64,000 nucleotides of DNA from Leuconostoc gelidum subsp. gelidum KCTC 3527 (GTDB taxonomy: Bacteria > Bacillota > Bacilli > Lactobacillales > Lactobacillaceae). Of this stretch, positions 8,891-17,752 are shown in pieces. The translations under genes and the position numbers were made by a program. Where the stretch lies: NCBI RefSeq assembly GCF_000166715.1, contig NZ_AEMI01000015.1, forward strand, positions 1-64,000. Direction: 5' to 3'. The stretch's first letter is position 1. Each line of letters starts with the position of its first letter. The notes under the pieces were generated by a model, which ran no database searches, was not told where the DNA came from, and was given only the letters and a program-made list of their open reading frames with translations.

Positions 8891-10384
8891 ACAGAAAATT
8901 CACCAAAAAAACGTGCCTATGCACAAAAAAATAGCAATTCAAGTGGTAAAAAACCTTTTTACGGCAAGAAATTTGATCCACGCAAATCAGGTCAAAGACA
9001 AGATCCCCATTTCGATGGTGTGGATGTACATGTCGATCAAAATTTCCCACTAACGATCAAACGCCTAGGCATCAATGGTGAAGGAATTGGCTACTTTAAA
9101 CGTAAAATTGTTTTCGTTCCTGGTGCTTTACCAGATGAGGTGGCTGTTGTTAGAGTCACTGAAGTCGAACCTAAATATATTGCGGCTCGCGTGTTAAAAA
9201 TTCGTGAAAAATCACCAAACCGTGTTAAACCCATGGATGAATTCGCTACTGAGGTCGGTGGCTTTGAACTCGAGCACATGACATATCCCGCACAATTAGC
9301 ATTCAAAAAAGACGTCCTTGTGCAATCATTAGAAAAATTCCAACCACGCGGTTGGTCTGATTACGATTTGCGCGACACAATTGGTATGGAAAATCCATAC
9401 GAATACCGTAATAAAGCACAATTTCCAGTTCGTAAAATAGGTAAAAAACTCAGTGTCGGTATGTACAAACGTAGTAGTCACGATCTTGTCGATCTGCCTA
9501 TTGTCCATACACAAGACCCTGTTACAATGAAGGTTCTACGAACGATTCGTGAGCTACTTGATAAGCTTTCAGTTTCAATCTACAATGAAGATAAAAATCA
9601 TGGCACAGTTAAAACAATTGTCGTTCGTGTGTCACATACAACTGGTGAAGTACAATTAACTTTTGTTACCAATACTGATGGATTCCCTGGAGACACAGCG
9701 TTGATTACGGCTATTAATCAAGCCTTACCAGAAGTCACAGGTATTTTCCAAAATTTCAATCCTGGTCGCACCAGCCTTGTCTGGGGTGATGAAACAATCA
9801 AATTATGGGGTAAAGACTACATTGAAGAAACAGTTATGGGGAAAACTTTCCAACTCTCGCCTCGTGCCTTCATGCAACTCAATTACACACAAATGGCAGT
9901 AGTCTATAAGGAAGCACTAGCTGCACTTGACTTAACACACGCTGATAAATTAGTCGATGCCTATGCTGGTGTTGGTACGATTGGTTTAAGTTTAGCTGAT
10001 AAGGTTGGCGAAGTTCGCGGTATGGAAATTATCCCTGAAGCAGTTGATGATGCTAACATTAATGCCAAAATTAACTACATTGAAAATGCCCATTACGAAA
10101 TAGGAACAGCAGAGGAACTATTTCCAAAATGGCAGTCTGAAGGCTGGTTAGCCGATGCATTGATCGTTGATCCACCACGTACTGGACTAGATACTGCTTT
10201 ACGTCGCGAAATTTTGCGTACAAAACCGGAAAAATTTGTTTATATCTCATGTAACGCATCAACATTAGCCCGTGACTTAGTTGATTTAACAAAAGCCTAT
10301 AAAGTCGATTACATTCAAAGCATTGATATGTTCCCACAAACTGCCCGTTGGGAAGGCGTTGTGAAATTAACACGCCGAGATTAA
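8888..10384 (+). CDS. rlmD: 23S rRNA (uracil-5-)-methyltransferase, RlmD/RumA-like
   Basis: A 498-aa SAM-dependent RNA methyltransferase that makes 5-methyluridine in 23S rRNA (RlmD/RlmCD type; a tRNA target cannot be excluded). It has a basic Lys/Asn-rich N-terminus (1-45), a TRAM domain (about 50-110), the SAM motif DAYAGVGTIGLSLA near 360, DPPRTGLD near 430 and the catalytic Cys in YISCNASTLARDL. The Fe-S ligand region that normally reads CGGC is replaced by VGGF (123-126), so this enzyme should lack the 4Fe-4S cluster. It is a single-gene transcript with a strong terminator and an unusual hairpin leader. Confidence 0.9.
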   Translation: MTENSPKKRAYAQKNSNSSGKKPFYGKKFDPRKSGQRQDPHFDGVDVHVDQNFPLTIKRLGINGEGIGYFKRKIVFVPGALPDEVAVVRVTEVEPKYIAARVLKIREKSPNRVKPMDEFATEVGGFELEHMTYPAQLAFKKDVLVQSLEKFQPRGWSDYDLRDTIGMENPYEYRNKAQFPVRKIGKKLSVGMYKRSSHDLVDLPIVHTQDPVTMKVLRTIRELLDKLSVSIYNEDKNHGTVKTIVVRVSHTTGEVQLTFVTNTDGFPGDTALITAINQALPEVTGIFQNFNPGRTSLVWGDETIKLWGKDYIEETVMGKTFQLSPRAFMQLNYTQMAVVYKEALAALDLTHADKLVDAYAGVGTIGLSLADKVGEVRGMEIIPEAVDDANINAKINYIENAHYEIGTAEELFPKWQSEGWLADALIVDPPRTGLDTALRREILRTKPEKFVYISCNASTLARDLVDLTKAYKVDYIQSIDMFPQTARWEGVVKLTRRD

Positions 10385-10389
10385 TAAAA

Positions 10390-10425
10390 AACAGGTAGCA
10401 ATAGTATAAACTATTGCTACCTGTT
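10390..10425. terminator. bidirectional terminator between rlmD and the membrane-protein gene
   Basis: A perfect 15-bp stem (10390-10404 with 10411-10425) and a 6-nt loop, with A-rich and T-rich flanks that serve both converging genes. Confidence 0.9.
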
Positions 10426-11273
10426 TATTTGATTTCATCAATTTTTTTTAATTTTTTGGCTACAATAATATTCCACAACCAAAAAACCATTAACAGCACA
10501 ATGATAATGCCAACAACGATATATCGCCCCTTTTGTGTAGCCATCAATAGATGACCTATTTTCGGTAAACGGGTCACAATACCTAATGCACCAGCGCCAC
10601 CTAAGTATATGGCAAATGGCCAACCGAAAGTCTTATCTTTTTGACGTATAAAGAAAAATGAGCCAATCAGTAAGCCAAGTATAATCACAATAATACCAAA
10701 CCAACCATCAAGCTGAAAGCGAACTGGCGTTTTTACAAGAATTCCAATTAAGGTCACAGGTGCTATACCAATACTTACCGCTATGAAAGCAGCCGAAAAC
10801 TTCAAAATTTTGTTTTGTATCATGATATTCACATTATAAATTGTTCGACCAATGTATTTAAACAAAATTAATGCGATACCAAATAGATACAGACCAGATA
10901 ATCCTAGGGCACCAATATCAACAGGTTTGCCAGATGTCATCAAAGCTGGCAAAAAACTGACACCCATATAGACCATCACAACATATAAACCTGTCTTAAT
11001 GACTTCCCAGAAACTGCGTGGCATTTCAGCCAATAACTCATCAGCAATCATCTTTGGATTTTTTCCAAAATACGTTTCTGCTGTGATGCCATCATTTTGT
11101 GCCTCTAAAATATCTTGTAATATCATGAGTAAATGCGTTTCTATTTTGTTTTCATCGCGCGTAAATCCCTCTATTCTGAAATACAATAATAAGTTTTCAT
11201 AAAATATTTTATTCTCTTCGTTCAGATTTTTTCGTAACTCATTATTCATTTCAATCATTTCTTTTGTTTTCAT
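10425..11273 (-). CDS. multi-pass membrane protein paired with a PadR regulator
   Basis: A 282-aa protein with a hydrophilic, charged N-terminus (about residues 1-90) followed by about seven hydrophobic segments and a Lys-rich C-terminus. I recognise the general type (a membrane protein encoded behind PadR regulators in lactic acid bacteria) but not a function. The ATG at 11273 is favoured because GAGGG sits 8 nt upstream; an earlier ATG at 11288 would overlap that site. It overlaps the padR gene by 23 nt, so the two are co-expressed and the PadR protein probably controls it. Confidence 0.75.
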   Translation of the reverse strand: MKTKEMIEMNNELRKNLNEENKIFYENLLLYFRIEGFTRDENKIETHLLMILQDILEAQNDGITAETYFGKNPKMIADELLAEMPRSFWEVIKTGLYVVMVYMGVSFLPALMTSGKPVDIGALGLSGLYLFGIALILFKYIGRTIYNVNIMIQNKILKFSAAFIAVSIGIAPVTLIGILVKTPVRFQLDGWFGIIVIILGLLIGSFFFIRQKDKTFGWPFAIYLGGAGALGIVTRLPKIGHLLMATQKGRYIVVGIIIVLLMVFWLWNIIVAKKLKKIDEIK

Positions 11274-11607
11274 CTGTTGTTCCCTCATCTATTAGTTGAT
11301 TCACTGCACTTTCTAAAAATTGCCACTCTTTAATAAATTGCTGCTTAGCTGCTATACCATCTGATGTAATAAAATAATACTTTCGATCTGGTCCTTCCGC
11401 AGATGGTTGCATCTTACCCTCAACTAAACCACGTTTTTCCATCATAGTCAGTAACGGGTAAATCGTTCCTTTAGGAATATCGTCTAAACCATATTGATTA
11501 ATCTGTTTACTAATACCATAACCATAATCTGGTTTTTTAACCAAAATCATGAGCATAACGCCTTGCAAAATGCCCTTAAGCATCTGACTCGAAATATTTG
11601 GCTTCAT
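11251..11607 (-). CDS. PadR-family transcriptional regulator
   Basis: A 118-aa winged-helix regulator. The stretch MLKGILQGVMLMILVKKPDY is followed by GYGISKQINQ and GTIYPLLTMMEKRGLVEGK, the standard PadR DNA-binding fold with a short C-terminal dimer helix. In this family the target is often the adjacent membrane gene, which here overlaps the 3' end. The promoter carries three ACTAGT copies, so self-regulation is likely. The inducer is unknown. Confidence 0.9.
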   Translation of the reverse strand: MKPNISSQMLKGILQGVMLMILVKKPDYGYGISKQINQYGLDDIPKGTIYPLLTMMEKRGLVEGKMQPSAEGPDRKYYFITSDGIAAKQQFIKEWQFLESAVNQLIDEGTTDENKRND

Positions 11608-11621
11608 AATCTTACCCCTAC

Positions 11622-11673
11622 ACTAGTCTATTTAACATACTAGTAGTATAGATGATATCAACTAGTTTGTAAA
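11622..11673 (-). promoter_or_regulatory. padR promoter with repeated ACTAGT sites
   Basis: On the minus strand, TTTACA (11673-11668), a 17-bp spacer and TATACT (11650-11645) form a good sigma-A promoter. Self-complementary ACTAGT occurs at 11622-11627, 11639-11644 and 11661-11666, inside and beside the promoter, and may mark the PadR operator. Confidence 0.65.
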
Positions 11674-11703
11674 GCCAATTAGTTGATTTAATCATGTCCA
11701 ACA

Positions 11704-11736
11704 AAAAAAGCAGTGATATATTAATATATCACTGCT
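11704..11736 (-). terminator. terminator after the tRNA pair
   Basis: AGCAGTGATATA (11709-11720) pairs perfectly with TATATCACTGCT (11725-11736) around a TTAA loop, followed by T7 on the minus strand. Confidence 0.9.
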
Positions 11737-11745
11737 TTACTATAA

Positions 11746-11818
11746 TGCCGACTAGCGGATTCGAACCGTTGACCCCCTCATTACTAGTGAGATGCTCTAC
11801 CAACTGAGCTAAGTCGGC
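11746..11818 (-). tRNA. tRNA-Thr, anticodon AGT
   Basis: A 73-nt cloverleaf with acceptor GCCGACT/AGTCGGC, D arm GCTC/GAGC, anticodon stem TCTCA/TGAGG and loop CTAGTAA, giving anticodon AGT (Thr, ACU). The T loop reads TTCGAAT. The T stem has one A-C mismatch. CCA is not encoded. Confidence 0.93.
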
Positions 11819-11881
11819 AACTCCAAGTACTCAAGTATGCCTAAATCATACTAGATACCCCAGAGAATACTAATTCTCTTA

Positions 11882-11963
11882 TACGGGTGACAGGAATCGA
11901 ACCTGCACGCCTTGCGGCACTGGAACCTAAATCCAGCGCGTCTGCCAGTTCCGCCACACCCGC
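11882..11963 (-). tRNA. tRNA-Leu, anticodon TAG
   Basis: An 82-nt class II tRNA. The acceptor starts GCGGGTG and pairs with CACCCGT, the anticodon stem CTGGA/TCCAG holds loop TTTAGGT (anticodon TAG), and there is a long variable arm (TGCC..GGCG). It is the first gene of the two-tRNA transcript, reading CUA and probably other CUN codons. Confidence 0.95.
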
Positions 11964-11986
11964 ATTGTTGTTTACGCAACTATATA

Positions 11987-12015
11987 AGTTTACTTGAAAA
12001 ACGATCATACGTCAA
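11987..12015 (-). promoter_or_regulatory. promoter of the tRNA-Leu/tRNA-Thr transcript
   Basis: Minus-strand TTGACG (12015-12010), 17 bp, TAAACT (11992-11987), about 24 nt before the mature tRNA-Leu. The rest of the gap to 12186 shows no gene. Confidence 0.7.
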
Positions 12016-12185
12016 CACCCAATTTCAGATTGCCTTTTAATTGACATACTACATTAAACTCCATATCTTTACGTACCAACGTTTGTTGCATGATTAATTT
12101 ATATTTTTTACAATGCTATACACGTTCATAAAAATAATAATTAATCATTTCAAGAACATTTTTGTCAAATAAAAAAACGAACCCG

Positions 12186-13304
12186 TTATTCTCGTAATAT
12201 TTCTTTACTTTTTGTCAACGCAAAGAGCTCCAGAACAAAAGAAATAATCACTCGTAGAACTGCGTATACTGGTACGATCACGATCATACCAACAATACCC
12301 CATAAATTACCAGCTACCATTAATAGTAGCATAATGGTCAATGGATGAATCGCTAATGATTTACCAATAACATTAGGATAAATAAAATTGCCATCAAGTT
12401 GTTGAACAACTGTCATTACTATAAAGACAAAAATCATCTGTTTCCAAGATTGTGTACTGGCGACAATTAAAGCTGGTATCACACCAATCCAAGGACCAAT
12501 ATATGGCACAATATTTGTAATACCCGCCACGACGGCAAGCAACCAAGCATAGGGTTGTCCGATAATCAAATAACCAATAGCCATTGTGACACCAACAAAC
12601 AACATTTCAATGGCCTGTCCCGAAATATACTTTTCTATGGTGTTGTCCATTTTTGTTGTCAATTCAGAAATTTTCTGCGCGTGTCGATCTGGAAAAGCTT
12701 TTTTAATGGCAGGTACCAAACGCTCCCCATCACTTAACATGTAAAATAATACAACTGGAATGGTAACAAGGTTAATCGTAACAGATGTGACTGTAGACAC
12801 AACCGTTCCTAAAGTTCCTGCTGTAATGTTTAAAAATGATGCGGCATACTGACCCACTGCAGACCTAATTTGATCCGCATTAACAGATAAATGTAAATTT
12901 TCAAACCATCGACTATTGATAGTTTCTGTTGTAAATCGTTGCATATCTTGTGCGAAACTTGGCATTGCGGTGATCAAATTCGTTATTTCACGAATCAAGG
13001 TTGGCACAAGAACAATTAACGCTGTAGCAATAACAGCCAAAAACAAAACAAAAGTGATAATAACCGCAAATTGGTGAGGTATTGATTTACCAAAAATTTT
13101 TATTTTTTTTACTAATTTTAAAATGGGCTTTAGTACATAATAAAGAAAGCCTGCTACAAGGAGTGGTACAAATACTGTTGAAATAAAAACTGAAATAGGT
13201 CGCATCAAAAAATCAAACCCAGATACAATTAAAATTAATACAGCTCCTGCCAGTAACTCTAGCGTCCAAAAAAACAGTTTTTTTAATTTCATATTAGGAA
13301 ACAT
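12186..13304 (-). CDS. AI-2E family transporter (PerM/TqsA-like membrane protein)
   Basis: A 372-aa integral membrane protein with about eight hydrophobic segments. The C-terminal half has the family pattern (YAWLLAVVAGITNIVPYIGP, followed by VVQQLDGNFIYPNVIGKS). Members are annotated as AI-2 exporters, but some move sodium or other substrates, so the cargo here is unknown. The ATG shares one base with the mutY stop (TAATG) and uses GGAGG inside mutY. The two genes are one transcription unit. Confidence 0.88.
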   Translation of the reverse strand: MFPNMKLKKLFFWTLELLAGAVLILIVSGFDFLMRPISVFISTVFVPLLVAGFLYYVLKPILKLVKKIKIFGKSIPHQFAVIITFVLFLAVIATALIVLVPTLIREITNLITAMPSFAQDMQRFTTETINSRWFENLHLSVNADQIRSAVGQYAASFLNITAGTLGTVVSTVTSVTINLVTIPVVLFYMLSDGERLVPAIKKAFPDRHAQKISELTTKMDNTIEKYISGQAIEMLFVGVTMAIGYLIIGQPYAWLLAVVAGITNIVPYIGPWIGVIPALIVASTQSWKQMIFVFIVMTVVQQLDGNFIYPNVIGKSLAIHPLTIMLLLMVAGNLWGIVGMIVIVPVYAVLRVIISFVLELFALTKSKEILRE

Positions 13305-14326
13305 TATTTTAAATCCTCCAGTGCTTTAAGTAGTTTATGTTGTACAGTAGGTAAAGATAATGTTTGCCAATCACTTGATGATAGGTATTGTTGATTGGGC
13401 ATGCGATCAACCTCTTGTTTTACCAACCATATTTCCCAACGGCGATGTGTAAACACATGAACAATTGGCTTAATATTAAGTTGTTGTCCTTCAATATCAT
13501 CAATACTATTGATCGGAATTAATGGGAACGTCCAAAAACCAGCGAGTAAACCAGTGTCTGGTCTTTGTTCAAATAATAACTGGCCACCTTTTTCAGAAAT
13601 AATTGCAACATATTGCTGTTTTATTGGTTTCTGTTTTTTAGTTTTAACAGGAAAGTTAGCTTCCACACCGTCACGAAAAGCCGCATTAAACGATCGAACT
13701 GGCGAGTGATGACTATCTGGATTTTTAGCAGTCATGTAACTTGATCCAAGATCCATAATCGCCTGATTAAAATCTCCAGGACGTACTGGATCCACAATTG
13801 GTAAAATAGCATCATAAAAAATATGACGTGATTTTGTATTAGCAATATCAGCATCAATTTTGAGTAACCGACTGAACACACGATAAGCATTGCCATCAAC
13901 AGCGGGCACCACCTCTCCAAAACTAATGGATGCAATAGCCGCTGACGTATAAGGACCCACACCCGGTAATTCCTGCAAATCATCTGCACTTTCAGGCCAA
14001 TTACCATGTAACTCTTCCACAATGAACTTGGCTGCTTTTTGCAAATTACGCGCGCGCGAATAATACCCGAGTCCCTCCCATAGTTTTAACACTTGCGCTT
14101 CGGGTGCGTATGCTAAATCTTGGACAGTTGGCAAATCAGACATAAATCGCTCATAGTATGGTAAAACCGTATCCACTTGTGTTTGTTGCAACATAATTTC
14201 AGATACAAGCACGCGATAAGGCTCATGATTGACACGCCAAGGTAAATTCGCACGTCCCTCTTGGTTGTACCAATCAAGTAGTGTACGACGAAAATCTTTA
14301 ATTGTTTGTTCAGACCATATTTCCAT
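13304..14326 (-). CDS. mutY: A/G-specific adenine glycosylase MutY, clusterless type
   Basis: A 340-aa DNA glycosylase that removes adenine opposite 8-oxoguanine. The catalytic Glu lies in SEIMLQQTQVDTV, the helix-hairpin-helix is LPGVGPYTSAAI and the catalytic Asp lies in AVDGNAYRVFSRLL. The C-terminal third is the NUDIX-like 8-oxoG recognition domain. The region that normally binds a 4Fe-4S cluster (four Cys around DLGxxxC..CxxC..C) reads SSYMTAKNPDSHHSPVRSFN, so all four Cys are replaced by Met, Ser, Ser and Asn. Clusterless MutY is known in some lactic acid bacteria, and the catalytic residues are intact here. Confidence 0.93.
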   Translation of the reverse strand: MEIWSEQTIKDFRRTLLDWYNQEGRANLPWRVNHEPYRVLVSEIMLQQTQVDTVLPYYERFMSDLPTVQDLAYAPEAQVLKLWEGLGYYSRARNLQKAAKFIVEELHGNWPESADDLQELPGVGPYTSAAIASISFGEVVPAVDGNAYRVFSRLLKIDADIANTKSRHIFYDAILPIVDPVRPGDFNQAIMDLGSSYMTAKNPDSHHSPVRSFNAAFRDGVEANFPVKTKKQKPIKQQYVAIISEKGGQLLFEQRPDTGLLAGFWTFPLIPINSIDDIEGQQLNIKPIVHVFTHRRWEIWLVKQEVDRMPNQQYLSSSDWQTLSLPTVQHKLLKALEDLK

Positions 14327-14453
14327 ATATCTATTGTACCTTAATTTTATGATATTTTAGAAACACTTATTTGTTTAAAAGATTGATTTTTAAACCTATC
14401 TAACGTATAATAAGATCTTGTATGTAAAAACATTTGAAAAAGGAGTACCCATC

Positions 14454-14597
14454 ATGGCATTAAAGAAGCCGCTTAATTCATTCGCCCGTGCTCGCAAGGT
14501 CGGACACAACTCAGCTAAGAAACAACGCCAAACTGCTATTGCAAAATTGCAACAATGGGCAAAAGGTAAGTCAGAAGAATTACCTGTAACAAAGTAA
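14454..14597 (+). CDS. 47-aa basic small protein
   Basis: A short frame of 47 codons starting MALKKPLNSFARARKVGHN, rich in Lys, Arg, Gln and Ala with no hydrophobic segment. It is a likely real gene: AAAAAGGAG sits 8 nt before the ATG, codon use resembles the neighbours, and a clean terminator follows 20 nt after the stop. The composition suggests a nucleic-acid or ribosome-associated protein, but that is inference. I recognise no family. It stands between divergent mutY and an MFS gene. Confidence 0.8.
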   Translation: MALKKPLNSFARARKVGHNSAKKQRQTAIAKLQQWAKGKSEELPVTK

Positions 14598-14614
14598 TTT
14601 AATTTGATATAACA

Positions 14615-14640
14615 AAAACCAGTATTTTTACTGGTTTTTT
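14615..14640 (+). terminator. terminator of the 47-aa protein gene
   Basis: ACCAGTA/TACTGGT stem with a TTTT loop, preceded by A5 and followed by a T-run. Confidence 0.88.
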
Positions 14641-14711
14641 GTTTACATCTTTATCATTATATTATCGTTAATCACATGTTATAATTATTTAAAAAGAAAG
14701 GTTGGGCGCAC

Positions 14712-16115
14712 TTGAATATATCAAAAAAACAAAAATCAATTCTTATCATCCTTGTCATTGGCACATTTCTGGGGTTTTTAAATCAAACACTAATGAATGT
14801 TGCCTTACCTAATATTATGCATGAATTTAACATTGGTCCAGGATTAGGACAATGGATGACAAACGGTTACATGTTAGTTAACGGTGTCATGGTTCCCCTT
14901 ACTGCATTCCTAATTCAACGTCTAACCACACGTAGACTTTACCTTACCGCTGTTGGCTTATTCGCAATTGGTACACTCATAGCCGGATTCGCGCCAAATT
15001 TCACCATTTTAATTACTGGAAGAATGATTCAAGCGATGGGTGCTGGCGTTTTTGGCCCATTAATGAACGTTATTGTGATGAATCTCTTTGCACCTGATAA
15101 ACGTGGTGGCGCAATGGGCTTAATTGGTTTAGCGCTAAACTTTGCGCCTACACTTGGCCCAACATTATCTGGTTTTATTGTGACAAATCTCTCTTGGCGC
15201 TTTCTATTTTTCATCGTAGCACCCTTAATTATTGCCGACTTTATACTTGCTTACTTCTTATTACAAAATATTGGCGAACAAAAGATGCTTAAATTCGACT
15301 TTATCGGTGTCGTATTATCAAGTATTGGCCTTGGTTCATTACTTTATGGTTTCTCAAATGCTGGCGCAACACCATGGTCTGAATTCACCGTCTGGGGCTT
15401 TATTATTATTGGGTTAGTTGTCACTGCTTTGTTTATTTGGCGACAGTTTTCAACAAAAACACCATTACTTAACATGGCGGTTTTAAAACAACGTGAGTTT
15501 GTTATCGCCATGTTAATTAACATTGTCTTAATGATTGCTATGTATGGTGGGGCTCTTATGTTACCACTTTATATGCAAACTATTCGTGGCGCGTCAGCGT
15601 TTGTATCTGGACTTGTACTATTCCCTGGTGCCTTAGTTACTGCGTTTTTATCGCCATGGAGCGGGCGTCTATATGATCAATACGGCGTCAAATATCTCAC
15701 ATTAATCGGTATCTTAATTACAGCTGTTGGCACAATTGTTTTAGCCTCACTGACACTGACAACCCCATTGTGGTTTGCGGTTGTTGGTCAATTTATCCGT
15801 CAACTTGGCTTAGTCTTAGTGCTAATGCCTATTCAAACTGAAGCCTTTAATGCCTTACCTTTGGCACTAATGCCTGATGGATCAGCAATGTTCACGACAG
15901 TCCGTCAAATTGCGGCTTCATTTGGTACTGCAGCATTAGTTACTATCATGACAAGGTCATCTCTTAGCTATGCTAAAACGCATGCCAGCACACTCGATGT
16001 ACTTATCCAGCTTCATGGCATAAAAATAACATTCCTGACCGCCGCAGCATTAATGCTTGTTGGTGCTGCACTCACCCTACTCTTTAGGAATAAGGCACCA
16101 AGAGACTTTATATAA
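14712..16115 (+). CDS. MFS drug:proton antiporter, EmrB/QacA (DHA2) family
   Basis: A 467-aa transporter predicted to have about 14 membrane helices, as in the DHA2 family. The antiporter motif C is seen as PTLGPTLSGFIV (about residues 150-165), and the first helix reads LGFLNQTLMNVALPNI, typical of EmrB/LmrB-type exporters. The start is a TTG at 14712 with GAAAGG 9 nt upstream; no ATG fits. It is transcribed alone and ends at a strong hairpin. The substrate (drug, bile salt or other amphiphile) cannot be read from sequence. Confidence 0.88.
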   Translation: MNISKKQKSILIILVIGTFLGFLNQTLMNVALPNIMHEFNIGPGLGQWMTNGYMLVNGVMVPLTAFLIQRLTTRRLYLTAVGLFAIGTLIAGFAPNFTILITGRMIQAMGAGVFGPLMNVIVMNLFAPDKRGGAMGLIGLALNFAPTLGPTLSGFIVTNLSWRFLFFIVAPLIIADFILAYFLLQNIGEQKMLKFDFIGVVLSSIGLGSLLYGFSNAGATPWSEFTVWGFIIIGLVVTALFIWRQFSTKTPLLNMAVLKQREFVIAMLINIVLMIAMYGGALMLPLYMQTIRGASAFVSGLVLFPGALVTAFLSPWSGRLYDQYGVKYLTLIGILITAVGTIVLASLTLTTPLWFAVVGQFIRQLGLVLVLMPIQTEAFNALPLALMPDGSAMFTTVRQIAASFGTAALVTIMTRSSLSYAKTHASTLDVLIQLHGIKITFLTAAALMLVGAALTLLFRNKAPRDFI

Positions 16116-16146
16116 AAAATAACTCTCATTGCGTGTAATAAGCACG

Positions 16147-16199
16147 AAAAAAACGATGGCAGTAAATTAGATAAATCTAATTTACTGCCATCGTTTTTT
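16147..16199. terminator. bidirectional terminator between the MFS gene and thiD
   Basis: A very long perfect stem (16149-16171 with 16176-16198) and a 4-nt loop, with A and T runs on the two sides. It serves both converging genes. Confidence 0.92.
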
Positions 16200-16208
16200 A
16201 TGTTTAAT

Positions 16209-17015
16209 TTAAATATCTGCTGCAGCCCAGTGATTAATCGGCCCAAACTGATGCCCAACAGCAATTTCATTCTCAATGGCCGCTTTTGTCACATCATGTC
16301 CTATTTTAATGGCTGTTGCTACATCTGTGCCTTTAGCCATTTCTGCAGCAATCGTGGCACTCAAAGTGTCACCTGTCCCATTGATATGTGTTGTATCAAA
16401 ATAGCTATGCCGTAACCAAAAATCGCTACCATTTGCTAATAACACATAATCGGCAACCTCAGATTGATTTTCTTGATTATGCCAACCCTTAATGACAACA
16501 TTTTTCACGCCAAATTTTTGAATATCACGTGCGGCTTCACGTTGATCAGCCTCTGAATTAATAGTCCTTCCGGTAAGTAGTTGTGCTTCAAAAAAATTAG
16601 GCGTAGCCACTTCAGCCAATGGTAGTAGCTTAGTTTTCAATGCCTGAAAGGCACTATCAGCTAACAGCTGCGCGCCGTGTTTCGTTGTGATCACAGGATC
16701 AACAACCAATGGCCCAAAATTATAAGTCTTATAGGCATTAACAACTGTTGTAATTAAATCAGCATCTGAGAGCATACCTGTTTTACTTGCCCGTACTTGA
16801 AAATCATCAGCTAAAACCTCAAATTGTTTTTCAATAAAGGGTAGAGGTAATGTTTCAGCAGCATGAATGCCAAATGAATTGCCCGCTACTGCAGCAACCA
16901 ACACACTCATACCATATGTTTTTCGAATAAAAAATGTATGTAAATCAGCTTGCATACCTGCCGATCCATCTGAATCAGACCCAGCAATCGTCAAAACTTG
17001 TGGAAATTCATTCAT
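16209..17015 (-). CDS. thiD: hydroxymethylpyrimidine/phosphomethylpyrimidine kinase (ThiD/PdxK family)
   Basis: A 268-aa ribokinase-fold enzyme. The N-terminal TIAGSDSDGSAGMQADLHTF is the family signature for pyrimidine or pyridoxal binding, and INGTGDTLSA near residue 215 is the anion-hole/catalytic motif. Many ThiD and Bacillus PdxK proteins have Cys where this one has Asp. No other thiamine genes are nearby, so in this organism it may serve vitamin salvage or act on pyridoxal. The ATG has AAGGGTG at 7 nt. Confidence 0.85.
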   Translation of the reverse strand: MNEFPQVLTIAGSDSDGSAGMQADLHTFFIRKTYGMSVLVAAVAGNSFGIHAAETLPLPFIEKQFEVLADDFQVRASKTGMLSDADLITTVVNAYKTYNFGPLVVDPVITTKHGAQLLADSAFQALKTKLLPLAEVATPNFFEAQLLTGRTINSEADQREAARDIQKFGVKNVVIKGWHNQENQSEVADYVLLANGSDFWLRHSYFDTTHINGTGDTLSATIAAEMAKGTDVATAIKIGHDVTKAAIENEIAVGHQFGPINHWAAADI

Positions 17016-17122
17016 GTCAACACACCCTTTTATAGATAATTACGATTTACTATATTATATGTCAACTATCGTTTATTTGCTATATTATTCACGCTTTATT
17101 TTATCGATTTCACAGCAAATTT

Positions 17123-17602
17123 TTATTTGTGGTACGGTGACCCCTGTTGAATCATAAAGGCACGGTAAATTTGTTCGATCAAAACAAGCCGCATAAGTTG
17201 ATGCGGCAGTGTTAGTAAACCAAAACTCATTTGCATATTAGCACGTTGTTTAATTACTGGATCAAGCCCTAATGAACCACCAATAACAAAAGTGATATCC
17301 GAATATCCAGAAACGGTTACATCAGCAAGTTTTTTAGAAAACGCTTCTGAAGCTAATTGTTTACCTTCAATTGCTAATACAATAACAAAATCACGTGGCC
17401 CAATTTTTTCGGAAATACGCCCCCCTTCCTTAGCTATAATTTGATTATTTTGCGCCATACTAGCCTTTTCAGGCGTTTTTTCATCAATTAATTCAATGAT
17501 TTCCATTTTAGCAAAACGTGATAATCGCTTTGTATATTCTGCAATACCATCCTTGAGATATTTTTCTTTTAATTTACCAACTGTGATCAATTTAATATTC
17601 AT
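17123..17602 (-). CDS. rlmH: 23S rRNA (pseudouridine1915-N3)-methyltransferase RlmH
   Basis: A 159-aa SPOUT-class SAM enzyme that methylates pseudouridine 1915 in helix 69 of 23S rRNA. It starts [20 protein letters not shown] and ends with the knot region [34 protein letters not shown], both diagnostic. The start at 17602 is set by AGAGG upstream; the frame stays open for 30 more codons but those do not match the family. The gene follows htrA as in other lactic acid bacteria, though a 0.6-kb DnaA-box gap separates them here. Confidence 0.96.
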   Translation of the reverse strand: MNIKLITVGKLKEKYLKDGIAEYTKRLSRFAKMEIIELIDEKTPEKASMAQNNQIIAKEGGRISEKIGPRDFVIVLAIEGKQLASEAFSKKLADVTVSGYSDITFVIGGSLGLDPVIKQRANMQMSFGLLTLPHQLMRLVLIEQIYRAFMIQQGSPYHK

Positions 17603-17752
17603 GTTATCCTCTATTTTAAACTTTCTTAATATTATGATGTATCGTGCAAACATTTGTATTTTAAAGTTTTCCACAATTATCCACACGAACAAGCAAACAA
17701 TATGAGTATCATATTCCTATTATATCAGTCATTGAGATGTTCGTATGCTTTT

